This document shows positions 32,870-43,572 of a stretch of DNA of 64,000 bases, piece by piece. The DNA lies in NCBI RefSeq assembly GCF_001746415.1, contig NZ_MEHJ01000001.1:6082501-6146500 (forward strand), read 5' to 3'. The DNA is from Streptomyces agglomeratus (GTDB lineage Bacteria > Actinomycetota > Actinomycetes > Streptomycetales > Streptomycetaceae). The notes under the pieces were generated by a model. It had not been told where the DNA came from, searched no databases, and saw only the letters and a list, made by a program, of their open reading frames with translations. The stretch's first letter is position 1. The number at the start of each line of letters is the position of its first letter. The translations under genes and the position numbers were made by a program.

Positions 32870-33235
32870 GTGGCAACCGATGCACCACCGCCCCAGGGCG
32901 GCACGGGCCTGATCCGAACAGGACACACGACGGAGGAGTTCGTCGAGGTGCAGGCGAGCGCCGAGTTCGGCGAACTGCGCCGCGCCCACCGCTCCTTCGC
33001 CTTCCCTCTGACCATCGCGTTCATCGCCTGGTACCTGCTGTACGTGCTGCTGTCCAACTACGCGGGCGGCTTCATGGGAACGAAGCTGTTCGGCAACATC
33101 AACGTGGCCCTCGTCCTCGGCCTCGCGCAGTTCCTGACCACCTTCCTCATCGCCTGGTTCTACTCGCGTCATGCCGCCACGCAGCTCGACCCGAAGTCCG
33201 AGGCCATCAAGTCCCGTCTGGAGGCCGACGCATGA
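32870..33235 (+). CDS. DUF485 membrane protein paired with ActP
   Basis: A 121-aa protein with two hydrophobic segments (FAFPLTIAFIAWYLLYVLLS and VALVLGLAQFLTTFLIAWFY) and short cytoplasmic ends, typical of DUF485 proteins (E. coli YjcH type) encoded with the acetate symporter. GTG 32870 has GAGGAG 7 nt upstream. The frame extends to 32666 but that part lacks the family sequence. The stop overlaps the symporter start by 4 bp, so coupled translation is likely. Its function is probably to assist the symporter. Confidence 0.85.
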   Translation: MATDAPPPQGGTGLIRTGHTTEEFVEVQASAEFGELRRAHRSFAFPLTIAFIAWYLLYVLLSNYAGGFMGTKLFGNINVALVLGLAQFLTTFLIAWFYSRHAATQLDPKSEAIKSRLEADA

Positions 33236-34875
33236 GCCCCGCGCTGACCACGGCGTCCACGGTCCACCTCGCCGCCGCCGGTGACGCGAGCGAGCACCGG
33301 CCGCTGATCATCACCCTGTTCGGCCTCTTCGTGGTCGCCACCCTGTTCATCACGGTGTGGGCGGGCCGTCAGACCAAGAGCGCCTCCGACTTCTACGCGG
33401 GCGGGCGCCAGTTCACCGGCTTCCAGAACGGCCTCGCCATCTCCGGCGACTACATGTCCGCCGCGTCCTTCCTCGGCATCGCCGGCGCCATCGCCCTCTT
33501 CGGATACGACGGCTTCCTCTACTCCATCGGCTTCCTGGTCGCCTGGCTGGTCGCGCTGCTCCTCGTCGCCGAACCGCTGCGCAACTCCGGCCGCTACACG
33601 ATGGGCGACGTCCTCGCGTACCGCATGCGCCAGCGCCCGGTCCGTACCGCCGCCGGCACCTCGACCATCGTCGTCTCGATCTTCTACCTGCTCGCGCAGA
33701 TGGCGGGCGCGGGCGTGCTGGTCTCGCTGCTGCTCGGCATCACCAGCGACGCGGGCAAGATCCTGATCGTCGCGCTGGTCGGCATCCTGATGATCGTGTA
33801 CGTCACCATCGGCGGCATGAAAGGGACCACCTGGGTGCAGATGGTGAAGGCCGTCCTGCTCATCGCAGGCACCCTGCTGATCACCTTCCTGATCCTGCTG
33901 AAGTTCAACTTCAACCTGTCCGACCTGCTGGGTACGGCGGCCTCCAACAGCGGCAAGGGCTCGGCGTTCCTGGAGCCCGGCCTGAAGTACGGCGCCACCG
34001 GGACCTCGAAGCTCGACTTCCTCTCCCTCGGCATCGCCCTGGTCCTCGGCACCGCGGGTCTGCCGCACATCCTGATCCGCTTCTACACCGTCCCCACGGC
34101 GAAGGCCGCCCGTAAGTCCGTGAACTGGGCGATCGGCATCATCGGCGCCTTCTACCTGATGACGATCGTGCTCGGCTTCGGCGCCGCGGCCCTCCTCAAG
34201 CCCGGCGACATCATCGCCTCCAACAAGGCGGGCAACACGGCGGCGCCACTCGCCGCGCTGGAGATCGGCGGCGGCGCCGACTCCACCGGCGGCGCCATCC
34301 TGCTCGCCGTGATCTCCGCGGTCGCCTTCGCCACCATCCTCGCGGTGGTCGCGGGGCTCACCCTGGCGTCCTCGTCGTCGTTCGCGCACGACATCTACGC
34401 CAATGTCATCAGGCGCGGCAAGGCCACGGAGAAGGAAGAGGTACGCGCCGCCCGCTGGGCCACCGTCGCCATCGGCGTGGTCTCCATCGCCCTGGGGGCC
34501 ATGGCCCGCGACCTGAACGTGGCCGGCCTGGTCGCCCTCGCCTTCGCGGTGGCGGCGTCCGCCAACCTGCCGACGATCCTCTACAGCCTGTTCTGGAAGA
34601 GGTTCACGACGCAGGGCGCCCTGTGGTCCATCTACGGCGGCCTGACCGCGTCCGTGGGCCTCGTGCTGTTCTCCCCGGTCGTCTCCGGCAAGCCCACGTC
34701 GATGTTCCCCGGCGCGGACTTCGCGTGGTTCCCGCTGGAGAACCCCGGCCTGATCTCGATTCCGCTCGGCTTCCTGCTCGGCTGGGCCGGGTCCGTACTG
34801 TCCAAGGACGAGCCGGACAAGGGGAAGTACGCCGAGCTTGAGGTCAAGTCACTCACGGGCATCGGCGCTCACTGA
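33232..34875 (+). CDS. actP: Cation/acetate symporter ActP-like (SSS family)
   Basis: A 547-aa polytopic protein with 13-14 predicted spans. SSS-family motifs include RQTKSASDFYAGGRQFTGF, NGLAISGDYMSAASFLG, YTMGDVLAYRMRQRPVR and LGTAGLPHILIRFYTV. It takes up acetate or similar monocarboxylates with sodium or protons. It forms an operon with the DUF485 gene upstream and ends in a strong palindromic terminator. Pyruvate or propionate transport is possible; acetate is the usual substrate of the DUF485-linked class. Confidence 0.93.
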   Translation: MSPALTTASTVHLAAAGDASEHRPLIITLFGLFVVATLFITVWAGRQTKSASDFYAGGRQFTGFQNGLAISGDYMSAASFLGIAGAIALFGYDGFLYSIGFLVAWLVALLLVAEPLRNSGRYTMGDVLAYRMRQRPVRTAAGTSTIVVSIFYLLAQMAGAGVLVSLLLGITSDAGKILIVALVGILMIVYVTIGGMKGTTWVQMVKAVLLIAGTLLITFLILLKFNFNLSDLLGTAASNSGKGSAFLEPGLKYGATGTSKLDFLSLGIALVLGTAGLPHILIRFYTVPTAKAARKSVNWAIGIIGAFYLMTIVLGFGAAALLKPGDIIASNKAGNTAAPLAALEIGGGADSTGGAILLAVISAVAFATILAVVAGLTLASSSSFAHDIYANVIRRGKATEKEEVRAARWATVAIGVVSIALGAMARDLNVAGLVALAFAVAASANLPTILYSLFWKRFTTQGALWSIYGGLTASVGLVLFSPVVSGKPTSMFPGADFAWFPLENPGLISIPLGFLLGWAGSVLSKDEPDKGKYAELEVKSLTGIGAH

Positions 34876-34923
34876 GCGCACCCGCCCCCGAGCGCCTGCC
34901 GTCTTTCCCACAGCTGTGCCCCC

Positions 34924-34957
34924 GTGGCCGCGTCGTAGAGTCGTACGACGCGGCCAC
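34924..34957 (+). terminator. Terminator downstream of the acetate symporter gene
   Basis: Arms GTGGCCGCGTCGTA and TACGACGCGGCCAC are exact complements, 14 bp, around loop GAGTCG. It lies 49 bp after the actP stop and 101 bp before moaA. Confidence 0.9.
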
Positions 34958-35057
34958 ACCGCTCCCGTGGTATCGGGCCCCTGTTGTTGTCAGAGGTGTC
35001 GCGTAGGCTCGACAACGTTCGAGAAAGACGAGTTCCGGATCGGGGAGTGGGTCGAGG

Positions 35058-36047
35058 ATGCTTATCGACACATATGGGCGAGTAGCGACTGACCTGCGCG
35101 TTTCCCTCACCGATCGCTGCAATCTGCGCTGTACGTACTGCATGCCCGAAGAGGGTCTCCAGTGGCTGGCGAAGCCGGATCTGCTCACGGACGACGAAAT
35201 CGTCCGGCTGATCGGCATCGCCGTCACCGACCTCGGTGTGACAGAGGTGCGCTTCACCGGCGGCGAGCCGCTGCTGCGCCCCGGGCTGGTCGGCATAGTC
35301 GAGCGCTGCGCCGCTCTCGCGCCGCGCCCCAAGATGTCCCTCACCACCAACGGGATCGGCCTCAAGCGCACCGCCGTCGCCCTCGAGGCGGCCGGCCTGG
35401 ACCGGGTCAACGTATCGCTCGACACCCTGCGGCCGGACGTCTTCAAGACCCTCACCCGCCGCGACCGCCACCACGACGTCATCGACGGCATGGCCGCGGC
35501 CCGCGACGCGGGTCTGACCCCGGTCAAGGTCAACGCCGTGCTGATGCCGGGGCTCAACGACGACGAGGCCCCCGACCTGCTCGCCTGGGCCGTCGAGAAC
35601 GCGTACGAGATGCGCTTCATCGAGCAGATGCCGCTCGACGCGCAGCACGGCTGGAAGCGCGACGGCATGATCACCGCCGGTGACATCCTGGAGTCCCTGC
35701 GTACGCGCTTCACGCTCACCCCCGAGGGGGAGGACGAGCGCGGCTCGGCGCCGGCCGAGCGCTGGGTCGTCGACGGCGGCCCGCACCGCGTCGGCGTGAT
35801 CGCCTCCGTCACCCGGCCGTTCTGCCGGGCCTGCGACCGGACCCGGCTCACCGCCGACGGTCAGGTACGGACGTGCCTGTTCGCGCGCGAGGAGTCGGAC
35901 CTGCGCGGGGCCCTGCGCTCGGGCGCCCCCGACGAGGAGATCGCCCGGCTCTGGAAGCTGGCGATGTGGGGCAAGAAGGCGGGCTCCGGTCTCGACGACC
36001 CGTCCTTCCTCCAGCCCGACCGTCCGATGTCGGCCATCGGCGGCTGA
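35058..36047 (+). CDS. moaA: GTP 3',8-cyclase MoaA
   Basis: A 329-aa radical SAM enzyme that converts GTP to 3',8-cyclo-GTP, the first step of molybdenum cofactor synthesis. Cys21, Cys25 and Cys28 in RCNLRCTYC bind the N-terminal 4Fe-4S cluster. A C-terminal cluster motif is seen in CRACDRTRLTADGQVRTC, and the chain ends in GG, as needed for activity. FTGGEPLLRPG is the SAM-binding glycine motif. GAGG stands before ATG 35058. It is a single gene converging on the small zinc-like protein at 36056. Confidence 0.97.
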   Translation: MLIDTYGRVATDLRVSLTDRCNLRCTYCMPEEGLQWLAKPDLLTDDEIVRLIGIAVTDLGVTEVRFTGGEPLLRPGLVGIVERCAALAPRPKMSLTTNGIGLKRTAVALEAAGLDRVNVSLDTLRPDVFKTLTRRDRHHDVIDGMAAARDAGLTPVKVNAVLMPGLNDDEAPDLLAWAVENAYEMRFIEQMPLDAQHGWKRDGMITAGDILESLRTRFTLTPEGEDERGSAPAERWVVDGGPHRVGVIASVTRPFCRACDRTRLTADGQVRTCLFAREESDLRGALRSGAPDEEIARLWKLAMWGKKAGSGLDDPSFLQPDRPMSAIGG

Positions 36048-36055
36048 GGCGTCGG

Positions 36056-36334
36056 TCAGTCGTCCCCTGCGCCGGGCTCGTCCGCGGCGGCGCGCTTCTC
36101 CCACTCCGCGAGCGTCACCACATCCTTCAAGAAGCCGCGTACGCCCAGGAATTGGGACAGGTGCTCGCGGTGCTCGTCGCACGCCAGCCACGTCTTGCGG
36201 CGCTGGGGGGTGTGCAGCTTCGGATTGTTCCAGGCGAGAACCCACACGGCGGCGGAGCGGCAGCCCTTGGCGGAGCAGACAGTGGCGCCGGCATCGGCCG
36301 AACCGGGGAAAAGAAGGGAATCAGGGGAGTTCAC
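36056..36334 (-). CDS. Small conserved protein with a zinc-like Cys/His cluster
   Basis: A 92-aa protein from GTG 36334. CSAKGCRSAAVWVLAWNNPK and RKTWLACDEHREHLSQF carry C, C, C and several His residues that could hold zinc. The C-terminus is acidic (LAEWEKRAAADEPGAGDD). I chose this GTG because a -10-like TAGGGT sits 7 nt upstream and no ribosome site is present (leaderless). The frame continues to 36451 but that part is Arg-rich and looks non-coding. Function unknown. Confidence 0.8.
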   Translation of the reverse strand: MNSPDSLLFPGSADAGATVCSAKGCRSAAVWVLAWNNPKLHTPQRRKTWLACDEHREHLSQFLGVRGFLKDVVTLAEWEKRAAADEPGAGDD

Positions 36335-36341
36335 GCGCTCA

Positions 36342-36347
36342 ACCCTA
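36342..36347 (-). promoter_or_regulatory. -10 element for a leaderless transcript of the small zinc-like gene
   Basis: On the minus strand TAGGGT lies 7 nt before GTG 36334, in a TANNNT pattern. There is no ribosome-binding site, so the mRNA is probably leaderless. Confidence 0.45.
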
Positions 36348-36359
36348 GGTGAAAAAAGG

Positions 36360-36397
36360 CGACGCCGAGCAGCCACGGGGGGGGCTGCCCGGCGTCG
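36360..36397 (-). terminator. Hairpin between the DUF3099 gene and the small zinc-like gene
   Basis: CGACGCCGAGCAGCC and GGCTGCCCGGCGTCG form a 15-bp stem with one mismatch around an 8-nt loop. It lies 120 bp after the DUF3099 gene stop and just upstream of the next promoter on the same strand. Confidence 0.7.
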
Positions 36398-36518
36398 GTC
36401 TGTCGCTCCGACGGGGGATGCGGAGCGCCTACGAAGTATGTCACGCGACATGGGGTGCGGTGCACCGGAACTTCATGATTGATCTGAGCTTTTCTTGAGC
36501 TTTGCAGACCGCACAGGA

Positions 36519-36896
36519 TCAGCTGTGTTCACGCGGCTGTTGCTCACTTCCCGCTCCGGGCACGTCCGACGGCTGGTCACCGGCAGCCGGTTCGGCCTTG
36601 TTCTCCAGAGCCGGACGGACCGGCGGCGGGATGTGGGCCGAGGGCAGCGAAGAGGCGTTCTCACGCCCTCCGTTCGCGATGACCACGGCGATGTAGGGGA
36701 GGAGAAGTCCCAGCGCCAGGGCCACGATCGCGACGTGCCGCTCCACGTTCCACAGCACCGCTGCCAGGATCACGGCCAGCGTCCGCACCGACATCGAGAT
36801 CACGTACCGGCGCTGGCGCCCGCGCACGTCGTCGGCCAGAGCCGGCCGGGCCCCGGTGATCCGGAAGACCTCGGTGTCGCTCTTCTTCCGCAGCAC
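36519..36896 (-). CDS. DUF3099-like small membrane protein
   Basis: About 125 aa from GTG 36896. An N-terminal KKSDTEVFRITGARPALADD is typical of the actinobacterial DUF3099 family, then two hydrophobic segments (YVISMSVRTLAVILAAVLW and VAIVALALGLLLPYIAVVIA) and a Pro/Glu-rich tail. The start is uncertain, as the frame is open upstream and an AGGTGG lies 8 nt before the chosen GTG. No function is known. Confidence 0.75.
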   Translation of the reverse strand: MLRKKSDTEVFRITGARPALADDVRGRQRRYVISMSVRTLAVILAAVLWNVERHVAIVALALGLLLPYIAVVIANGGRENASSLPSAHIPPPVRPALENKAEPAAGDQPSDVPGAGSEQQPREHS

Positions 36897-37103
36897 GTCG
36901 CACCACCTGTTTCCCTGCCGGACGCTCCCTGACCGGACGCCTTCCACGGTACGCCGCCACTGCGCCGCCTTCGAGAGCGGGGCATCCCCGGCCGGGGCGG
37001 ACGGCCACCGCCGGTGCACGTACGGCGGAGTCCGGCGTGCGGCGTACGGTCTGCCGTCCGAGACTGGGCCCACCTGCGCACACCGCGCCGATGAGGAGGC
37101 GAC

Positions 37104-37379
37104 ATGAGCTGGTTGTGGGCGATCATCGTGGGCCTGGTACTCGGTCTGCTCGCCAAGGCGATCATCCCGGGCAAGCAGCAGATCCCCCTGTGGCTGACCG
37201 TCGTGTTCGGCATCCTCGGCAGCATCGCGGGCAACGCCGTCGCCGCGGGCATCGGCGTCGACGACACCGACGGGATCGACTGGATCAGGCATCTGCTCCA
37301 GCTGATCGGCGCCGTGGTGATCGTCGGACTCGGCGACATGCTCTGGGCGTCGATGAAGGGCAGGAGACGGCGGGCGTAA
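37104..37379 (+). CDS. GlsB/YeaQ/YmgE family membrane protein
   Basis: A 91-aa protein with three hydrophobic segments: WLWAIIVGLVLGLLAKAIIP, WLTVVFGILGSIAGNAVAAG and LQLIGAVVIVGLGDMLWA, ending in a basic tail (KGRRRRA). The family, also called transglycosylase-associated, is stress-induced in several bacteria. GAGGAGG precedes ATG 37104. It is divergent from the DUF3099 gene and ends at a bidirectional hairpin before tyrS. Confidence 0.88.
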   Translation: MSWLWAIIVGLVLGLLAKAIIPGKQQIPLWLTVVFGILGSIAGNAVAAGIGVDDTDGIDWIRHLLQLIGAVVIVGLGDMLWASMKGRRRRA

Positions 37380-37388
37380 GAAAGCGGA

Positions 37389-37423
37389 AAGCGGCCGGGC
37401 GTGATTCCACGCTCCGGCCGCTT
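37389..37423. terminator. Bidirectional terminator between the GlsB-type gene and tyrS
   Basis: AAGCGGCCGG and CCGGCCGCTT are exact complements (10 bp) with a 15-nt loop that can pair further. The hairpin sits between two convergent genes. Confidence 0.75.
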
Positions 37424-37440
37424 CCCGTCGCAGAAGTGAC

Positions 37441-38709
37441 TCAGCCGGCCGCGACCTCGATCGCCGCCAGGTTCTTCTTCCCGCGCCGCAGGACGAGCCA
37501 GCGGCCGTGCAGCAGGTCCCCGGACGCCGGTACGGCGTCCTCGTCGGCGACCTTCACGTTGTTCACGTAGGCCCCGCCCTCCTTGACCGTACGGCGGGCG
37601 GCCGACTTGCTCGGTGCGAGGCCGACCTCGACGAACAGGTCCACGACCGGCCCGAGCTCCGCGACCTTGGCGTGCGGCAGCTCGGACAGCGACGCGGCCA
37701 GCGTGGCCTCGTCCAGACCGGCCAGCTCGCCCTGCCCGAACAGCGCCTTCGACGCCGCGACGACCGCCGCGCACTGCTCGGCGCCGTGCACCAGCGTCGT
37801 CAGCTCCTCGGCCAGCGCGCGCTGGGCGGCGCGGGCCTGCGGCCGCTCCTCGGTGAGCTTCTCCAGCTCCTCGAGCTCGGTGCGGCTCTTGAAGCTGAGG
37901 ATGCGCATGTACGGCGAGATGTCCCGGTCGTCCACGTTCAGCCAGAACTGGTAGAACGCGTACGGCGTGGTCATCTCCGGGTCCAGCCAGACGGCGCCGC
38001 TCTCGGACTTGCCGAACTTCGTGCCGTCCGCCTTGACCATCAGCGGTGTCGCCAGCGCGTGCACGTTCGCGTGCGGCTCCAGGCGGTGGATCAGGTCGAG
38101 CCCCGCCGTGAGGTTGCCCCACTGGTCGCTGCCGCCCTGCTGGAGCGTGCAGCCGTGGCGCCGGTACAGCTCCAGGAAGTCCATGCCCTGAAGCAGCTGG
38201 TAGCTGAACTCGGTGTAGCTGATGCCCTGGTCGGACTCCAGCCGCCGGGCGACCGAGTCCTTCGCGAGCATCTTGCTGACCCGGAAGTGCTTGCCGATGT
38301 CCCGCAGAAACTCGATCGCGGACATGCCCGCGGTCCAGTCCAGGTTGTTGACCATGGTGGCCGCGTTCGGGCCCTCGAAGGACAGGAAGGGCTCGATCTG
38401 GGCGCGCAGCCGCGCCACCCAGTTCGCGATCGTCTCCGGGTCGTTCAGCGTGCGCTCGGCGGTCGGCCGCGGGTCACCGATCTGTCCGGTGGCCCCGCCC
38501 ACCAGGGCGATCGGCCGGTGTCCGGCCTGCTGGAGCCTGCGGACGGTCAGGACCTGCACGAGGTGCCCCACGTGCAGGCTGGCCGCCGTCGGGTCGAAGC
38601 CGCAATAGAACGTGACCGGACCGTCCGCGAGCGCCTTGCGCAGTGCGTCCTCGTCAGTGGACTGGGCGAACAGCCCGCGCCACTTCAGCTCGTCGACGAT
38701 GTCCGTCAC
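37441..38709 (-). CDS. tyrS: Tyrosyl-tRNA synthetase
   Basis: A 422-aa class I aminoacyl-tRNA synthetase. The HIGH motif is H46-V-G-H49, the KMSKS motif is K231-F-G-K-S235, and the tyrosine pocket shows [12 protein letters not shown] near 35-46 and [14 protein letters not shown] near 171-184. A C-terminal S4-like domain lies after about residue 350 ([17 protein letters not shown]). It charges tRNA-Tyr. No T-box-like leader was seen in the 72 bp before the neighbouring TldE gene end. Confidence 0.98.
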   Translation of the reverse strand: MTDIVDELKWRGLFAQSTDEDALRKALADGPVTFYCGFDPTAASLHVGHLVQVLTVRRLQQAGHRPIALVGGATGQIGDPRPTAERTLNDPETIANWVARLRAQIEPFLSFEGPNAATMVNNLDWTAGMSAIEFLRDIGKHFRVSKMLAKDSVARRLESDQGISYTEFSYQLLQGMDFLELYRRHGCTLQQGGSDQWGNLTAGLDLIHRLEPHANVHALATPLMVKADGTKFGKSESGAVWLDPEMTTPYAFYQFWLNVDDRDISPYMRILSFKSRTELEELEKLTEERPQARAAQRALAEELTTLVHGAEQCAAVVAASKALFGQGELAGLDEATLAASLSELPHAKVAELGPVVDLFVEVGLAPSKSAARRTVKEGGAYVNNVKVADEDAVPASGDLLHGRWLVLRRGKKNLAAIEVAAG

Positions 38710-38781
38710 GGTCTTGACTCTCCTCTAACGGTGATGGAGCGCTTCTCACGCCATGGATTGCTCCCGGCCAGTCTATGGGGG

Positions 38782-40169
38782 TCATACACCCTGGCTGACC
38801 GAGCTCATGTTGAAGTCCGGGACGCGCAGCATCGGCATCGCCGCCCGGGTGAACCAGTCGCCCCACTCGCGCGGCAGGGTCTTCTCCGTACGCCCGGCCT
38901 CGGACGCCCGCGACAGCAGGTCGACCGGCGACTCGTTGAACCGGAAGTTGTTCACCTGGCCGACCACCTCGCCGTTCTCGACCAGATACACACCGTCCCG
39001 GGTCAGGCCGGTCAGCAGCAACGACGCCGGGTCGACCTCGCGGATGTACCAGAGGCAGGTCAGCAGCAGCCCGCGCTCGGTCGAGGCGACCATCTCCTCC
39101 AGCGAGCGCTCACCTCCGCCGTCCAGGACGAGGTTCCCGATCGCCGGTGCCACCGGCAGCCCGGTCAGCCCCGCGCTGTGCCGCGTCGCGACCAGGTGCT
39201 CCAGCCGGCCGTCGCGCACCCAGTCGGTCGGGGCCAGCGGCAGACCGTTGTCGAAGACGGAGGAGTCGTCGCCCGAGGTGTGCGCGATCACGAAGGGCGC
39301 CGACTCCAGGCCGGGCTCGTTCGGGTCGCTGCGCAGCGTCAGCGGCAGTTCGGACAGCGTCTCGCCGAGCCGCGTCCCTCCACCGGGCTTGCTGAACACC
39401 GTCCGGCCCTCCGCCGCGTCCCTGGCCGCCGACGACCACAACTGGTAGATCAGCAGGTCGGCGACCGCGGTGGGCGGCAGCAGCGTCTCGTACCGCCCGG
39501 CCGGGAGATCGATACGGCGTTCCGCCCAGCGCAGGCGGGTGGCCAGGTCCGCGTCGACGGCCGCCGGGTCGACGTCCTTGAAGTCCCGGGTCGAGTACCC
39601 GGCCCACGCGGAGCGCGTGCGGTCCGGCGACTTGGCGTTGATCTCCAGAGTGCCGTTGGGCTGGTCGTGACGCAGACGCAGGCCCGTCGACGTACCGAGA
39701 TAGGTCGACGTCATCTCGTGGTTCGCGAAGCCGTACAGCTCGCGGCCGCCGGCCCGGGCGCGGGCGAACGCCTCGCCGAGGGCCGGGGCGAAGTCGGTGA
39801 AGACCCCGGAGGAGGTCTCGGCGGGCGCGTCACCGAAGTCCGGGGAGGCGGGGACCCCGGTGACCAGCGGCTGGGCGTCCTCGGCGGGCCCGGCGCCGCG
39901 CGCGGCCGCTTCGGCCGCCCGTACCAGCGGCTCCAGCTCGTCAGCCGTGACGGCGGACCGCGACACGACGCCGGACGCCGTCCCCCGCGCGCCGTCGACG
40001 GTCGCGATGACGGTGAGGGTGCGCCCGCGCGTCACGCCGTTCGTGGTGAGCGCGTTGCCCGCCCAGCGCAGATTGGCGGACGACGTCTCGTCGGCGATGA
40101 CCACGCAGCCGTCGGCCGTGGACAGCTCCAGGGCCCGCTCGACGATCTCGTACGGCTTGGCTGTGCGGC

Positions 40170-40173
<4 letters not shown>
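38782..40173 (-). CDS. tldE: TldE/PmbA-type metalloprotease subunit
   Basis: A 463-aa protein of the TldD/PmbA family without a HExxxH motif, as expected for the non-metal subunit of the TldD/TldE heterodimer. Family stretches are WAGNALTTNGVTRGRTLTV, GFANHEMTSTYLGTSTGLR and the C-terminal VGQVNNFRFNESPVDLL. The complex cuts unfolded peptides and matures some peptide antibiotics (microcin B17) and CcdA. ATG 40173 overlaps the tldD stop by 4 bp. No RiPP precursor is recognisable nearby. Confidence 0.92.
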
Positions 40174-41693
<1,520 letters not shown>

Positions 41694-41831
41694 GGATGAC
41701 TCCTGTCGTCGAGACCGGTCCCCAGATCATGTCGCGCCGACGGGTGCCTTGCCCACCACTTTCTGTAGGGACCCGACAGCGACTCCTCCATGGCACTGTC
41801 AGGGGCCGATTCTCCGTAGGCGGCCCGGTAC

Positions 41832-41863
41832 CGATAGTTTCGGTCAGTACCAGACCGCTATCG
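41832..41863. promoter_or_regulatory. Nested inverted repeats upstream of fabG
   Basis: CGATAG (41832-41837) and CTATCG (41858-41863) enclose GGTC and GACC with the spacer AGTACCA. It begins 45 bp before the TTG start of fabG. It could be an operator for a fatty-acid regulator or a leader hairpin. Confidence 0.4.
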
Positions 41864-41876
41864 AAAGGGTGATCCG

Positions 41877-42596
41877 TTGAGCCGCTCGGTTCTCGTCACC
41901 GGAGGAAACCGGGGCATCGGCCTCGCCATCGCCCGCGCTTTCGCCGACGCCGGCGACAAGGTCGCGTTCACGTACCGCTCCGGCGAACCGCCGGCCGCCC
42001 TCATCGAACTCGGCTGCCTCGCCGTCAAGTGCGACATCACCGACACCGAGCAGGTGGAGCAGGCCTACAAGGAGATCGAGGAGAAGCACGGTCCCGTGGA
42101 GGTGCTGGTGGCCAACGCCGGCGTCACCAAGGACCAGCTCCTGATGCGCATGTCCGAGGAGGACTTCACGTCCGTACTCGACACCAACCTCACCGGCACC
42201 TTCCGGGTCGTCAAGCGCGCCAACCGCGGCATGCTGCGCGCCAAGAAGGGGCGGGTCGTACTGATCTCCTCGGTCGTCGGGCTCCTCGGCTCGGCCGGGC
42301 AGGCGAACTACGCCGCCTCCAAGGCCGGTCTGGTCGGCTTCGCGCGCTCGCTCGCCCGTGAGCTGGGCTCGCGCAACATCACCTTCAACGTCGTCGCGCC
42401 CGGGTTTGTCGACACCGACATGACCGGGGTGCTCACGGACGAGCAGCGCAAGGGCATCGTCGCCCAGGTGCCGCTCGGCCGTTACGCGCAGCCGGAGGAG
42501 ATCGCCGCCGCCGTGCGCTTCCTCTCCTCCGACGACGCGTCGTACATCACTGGAGCCGTCATCCCGGTTGACGGCGGATTGGGCATGGGTCACTGA
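41877..42596 (+). CDS. fabG: 3-oxoacyl-ACP reductase
   Basis: A 239-aa SDR that reduces beta-ketoacyl-ACP with NADPH in fatty-acid elongation. TGGNRGIG (8-15) binds the cofactor; the catalytic set is a Ser at 131/132 in LISSVV, Tyr145 and Lys149 in YAASK; NNAG appears as VANAGV. TTG 41877 is used with AAAGGGTGA 7 nt upstream. It is the first gene of a two-gene operon with the enoyl-ACP reductase, 4 bp apart, the arrangement I recall at SCO1815-SCO1814. Confidence 0.95.
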   Translation: MSRSVLVTGGNRGIGLAIARAFADAGDKVAFTYRSGEPPAALIELGCLAVKCDITDTEQVEQAYKEIEEKHGPVEVLVANAGVTKDQLLMRMSEEDFTSVLDTNLTGTFRVVKRANRGMLRAKKGRVVLISSVVGLLGSAGQANYAASKAGLVGFARSLARELGSRNITFNVVAPGFVDTDMTGVLTDEQRKGIVAQVPLGRYAQPEEIAAAVRFLSSDDASYITGAVIPVDGGLGMGH

Positions 42597-42600
42597 TCAC

Positions 42601-43368
42601 ATGAGTGGAATTCTCGACGGCAAGCGCATCCTCATCACGGGTGTGCTGATGGAGTCCTCCATCGCCTTCCACACCGCCAAGATGGCCCAGGAACAGGGTG
42701 CCGAAGTCATCCTGACCGCCTTCCCCCGCCCCACGCTGACCGAGCGCATCGCGAAGAAGCTGCCGAAGCCGGCCAAGGTCATCGAGCTGGACGTCACCAA
42801 CACCGAGCACCTGGACCGGCTGGAAGGTCTGGTCCGCGAGGAGCTCGGCGGCCTCGACGGCGTCGTCCACTCCATCGGCTTCGCGCCGCAGGACGCGCTC
42901 GGCGGCAACTTCCTCAACACGCCCTTCGAGTCGGTCGCCACCGCGATGCACGTCTCGGCGTTCTCGCTGAAGTCGCTCACCATGGCCTGCCGCCCCCTGA
43001 TGGGCAGCGGCAGCTCGGTCGTCGGCCTCACCTTCGATGCCCAGTTCGCCTGGCCGCAGTACGACTGGATGGGCCCGGCCAAGGCCGCGCTGGAGGCCAC
43101 CTCCCGCTACCTCGCCCGCGACCTGGGCCCGGACAACATCCGGTGCAACCTGATCTCCGCCGGACCGATCGGCTCCATGGCCGCCAAGTCCATCCCCGGC
43201 TTCGCGGAGCTGGCGAGCGTCTGGGACAACCGCTCCCCGCTGAAGTGGGACATGTCCGACCCGGAGCCGGCCGGCCGCGGCGTCGTCGCGCTGCTCTCCG
43301 ACTGGTTCCCGATGACGACCGGCGAGATCGTCCACGTCGACGGCGGTCTGCACGCGGTCGGCGCGTAG
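42601..43368 (+). CDS. fabI: Enoyl-ACP reductase (InhA/FabI type)
   Basis: A 255-aa enzyme that reduces trans-2-enoyl-ACP with NADH, the last step of elongation. GVLMESSIAF near 14-23 is the InhA-like glycine-poor cofactor loop, HSIGFAP near 90-96 is characteristic, and the catalytic Tyr154-(x6)-Lys161 pair lies in YDWMGPAK. ATG 42601 follows the fabG stop by 4 bp. It is followed by a perfect 18-bp terminator. It is the type targeted by isoniazid-like compounds in mycobacteria. Confidence 0.96.
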   Translation: MSGILDGKRILITGVLMESSIAFHTAKMAQEQGAEVILTAFPRPTLTERIAKKLPKPAKVIELDVTNTEHLDRLEGLVREELGGLDGVVHSIGFAPQDALGGNFLNTPFESVATAMHVSAFSLKSLTMACRPLMGSGSSVVGLTFDAQFAWPQYDWMGPAKAALEATSRYLARDLGPDNIRCNLISAGPIGSMAAKSIPGFAELASVWDNRSPLKWDMSDPEPAGRGVVALLSDWFPMTTGEIVHVDGGLHAVGA

Positions 43369-43385
43369 CCGCGCAGCCGCTCCGG

Positions 43386-43424
43386 GAAGCCGCGAGACCG
43401 TCCGCCGGACGGTCTCGCGGCTTC
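43386..43424 (+). terminator. Terminator of the fabG-fabI operon
   Basis: An 18-bp perfect stem (GAAGCCGCGAGACCGTCC and its complement) with a 3-nt loop, 18 bp after the fabI stop. Confidence 0.92.
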
Positions 43425-43572
43425 TGTGCGTGTACGCCGTCCCCGCCCGGCGTGGACGCCTTCCCCGCGTGCGATCGCGTCCCCGAGTCGAAAAGACGGG
43501 CGTCTCCCCGCAGACTGAGGAAACCGGGACATACCCGGCGCTCCGGTGCTCTGTGGGGAGGAGGTGGCGCAG

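Noticed and set aside
36520..37292. A longer DUF3099 product starting near 37292
   Set aside because: The extra N-terminus overlaps the divergent GlsB-type gene and is low complexity; family sequence begins at KKSDTEVF.
37441..38781. T-box leader for tyrS
   Set aside because: Only 72 bp separate tyrS from the TldE gene end, and no tRNA-binding motif or antiterminator was seen.
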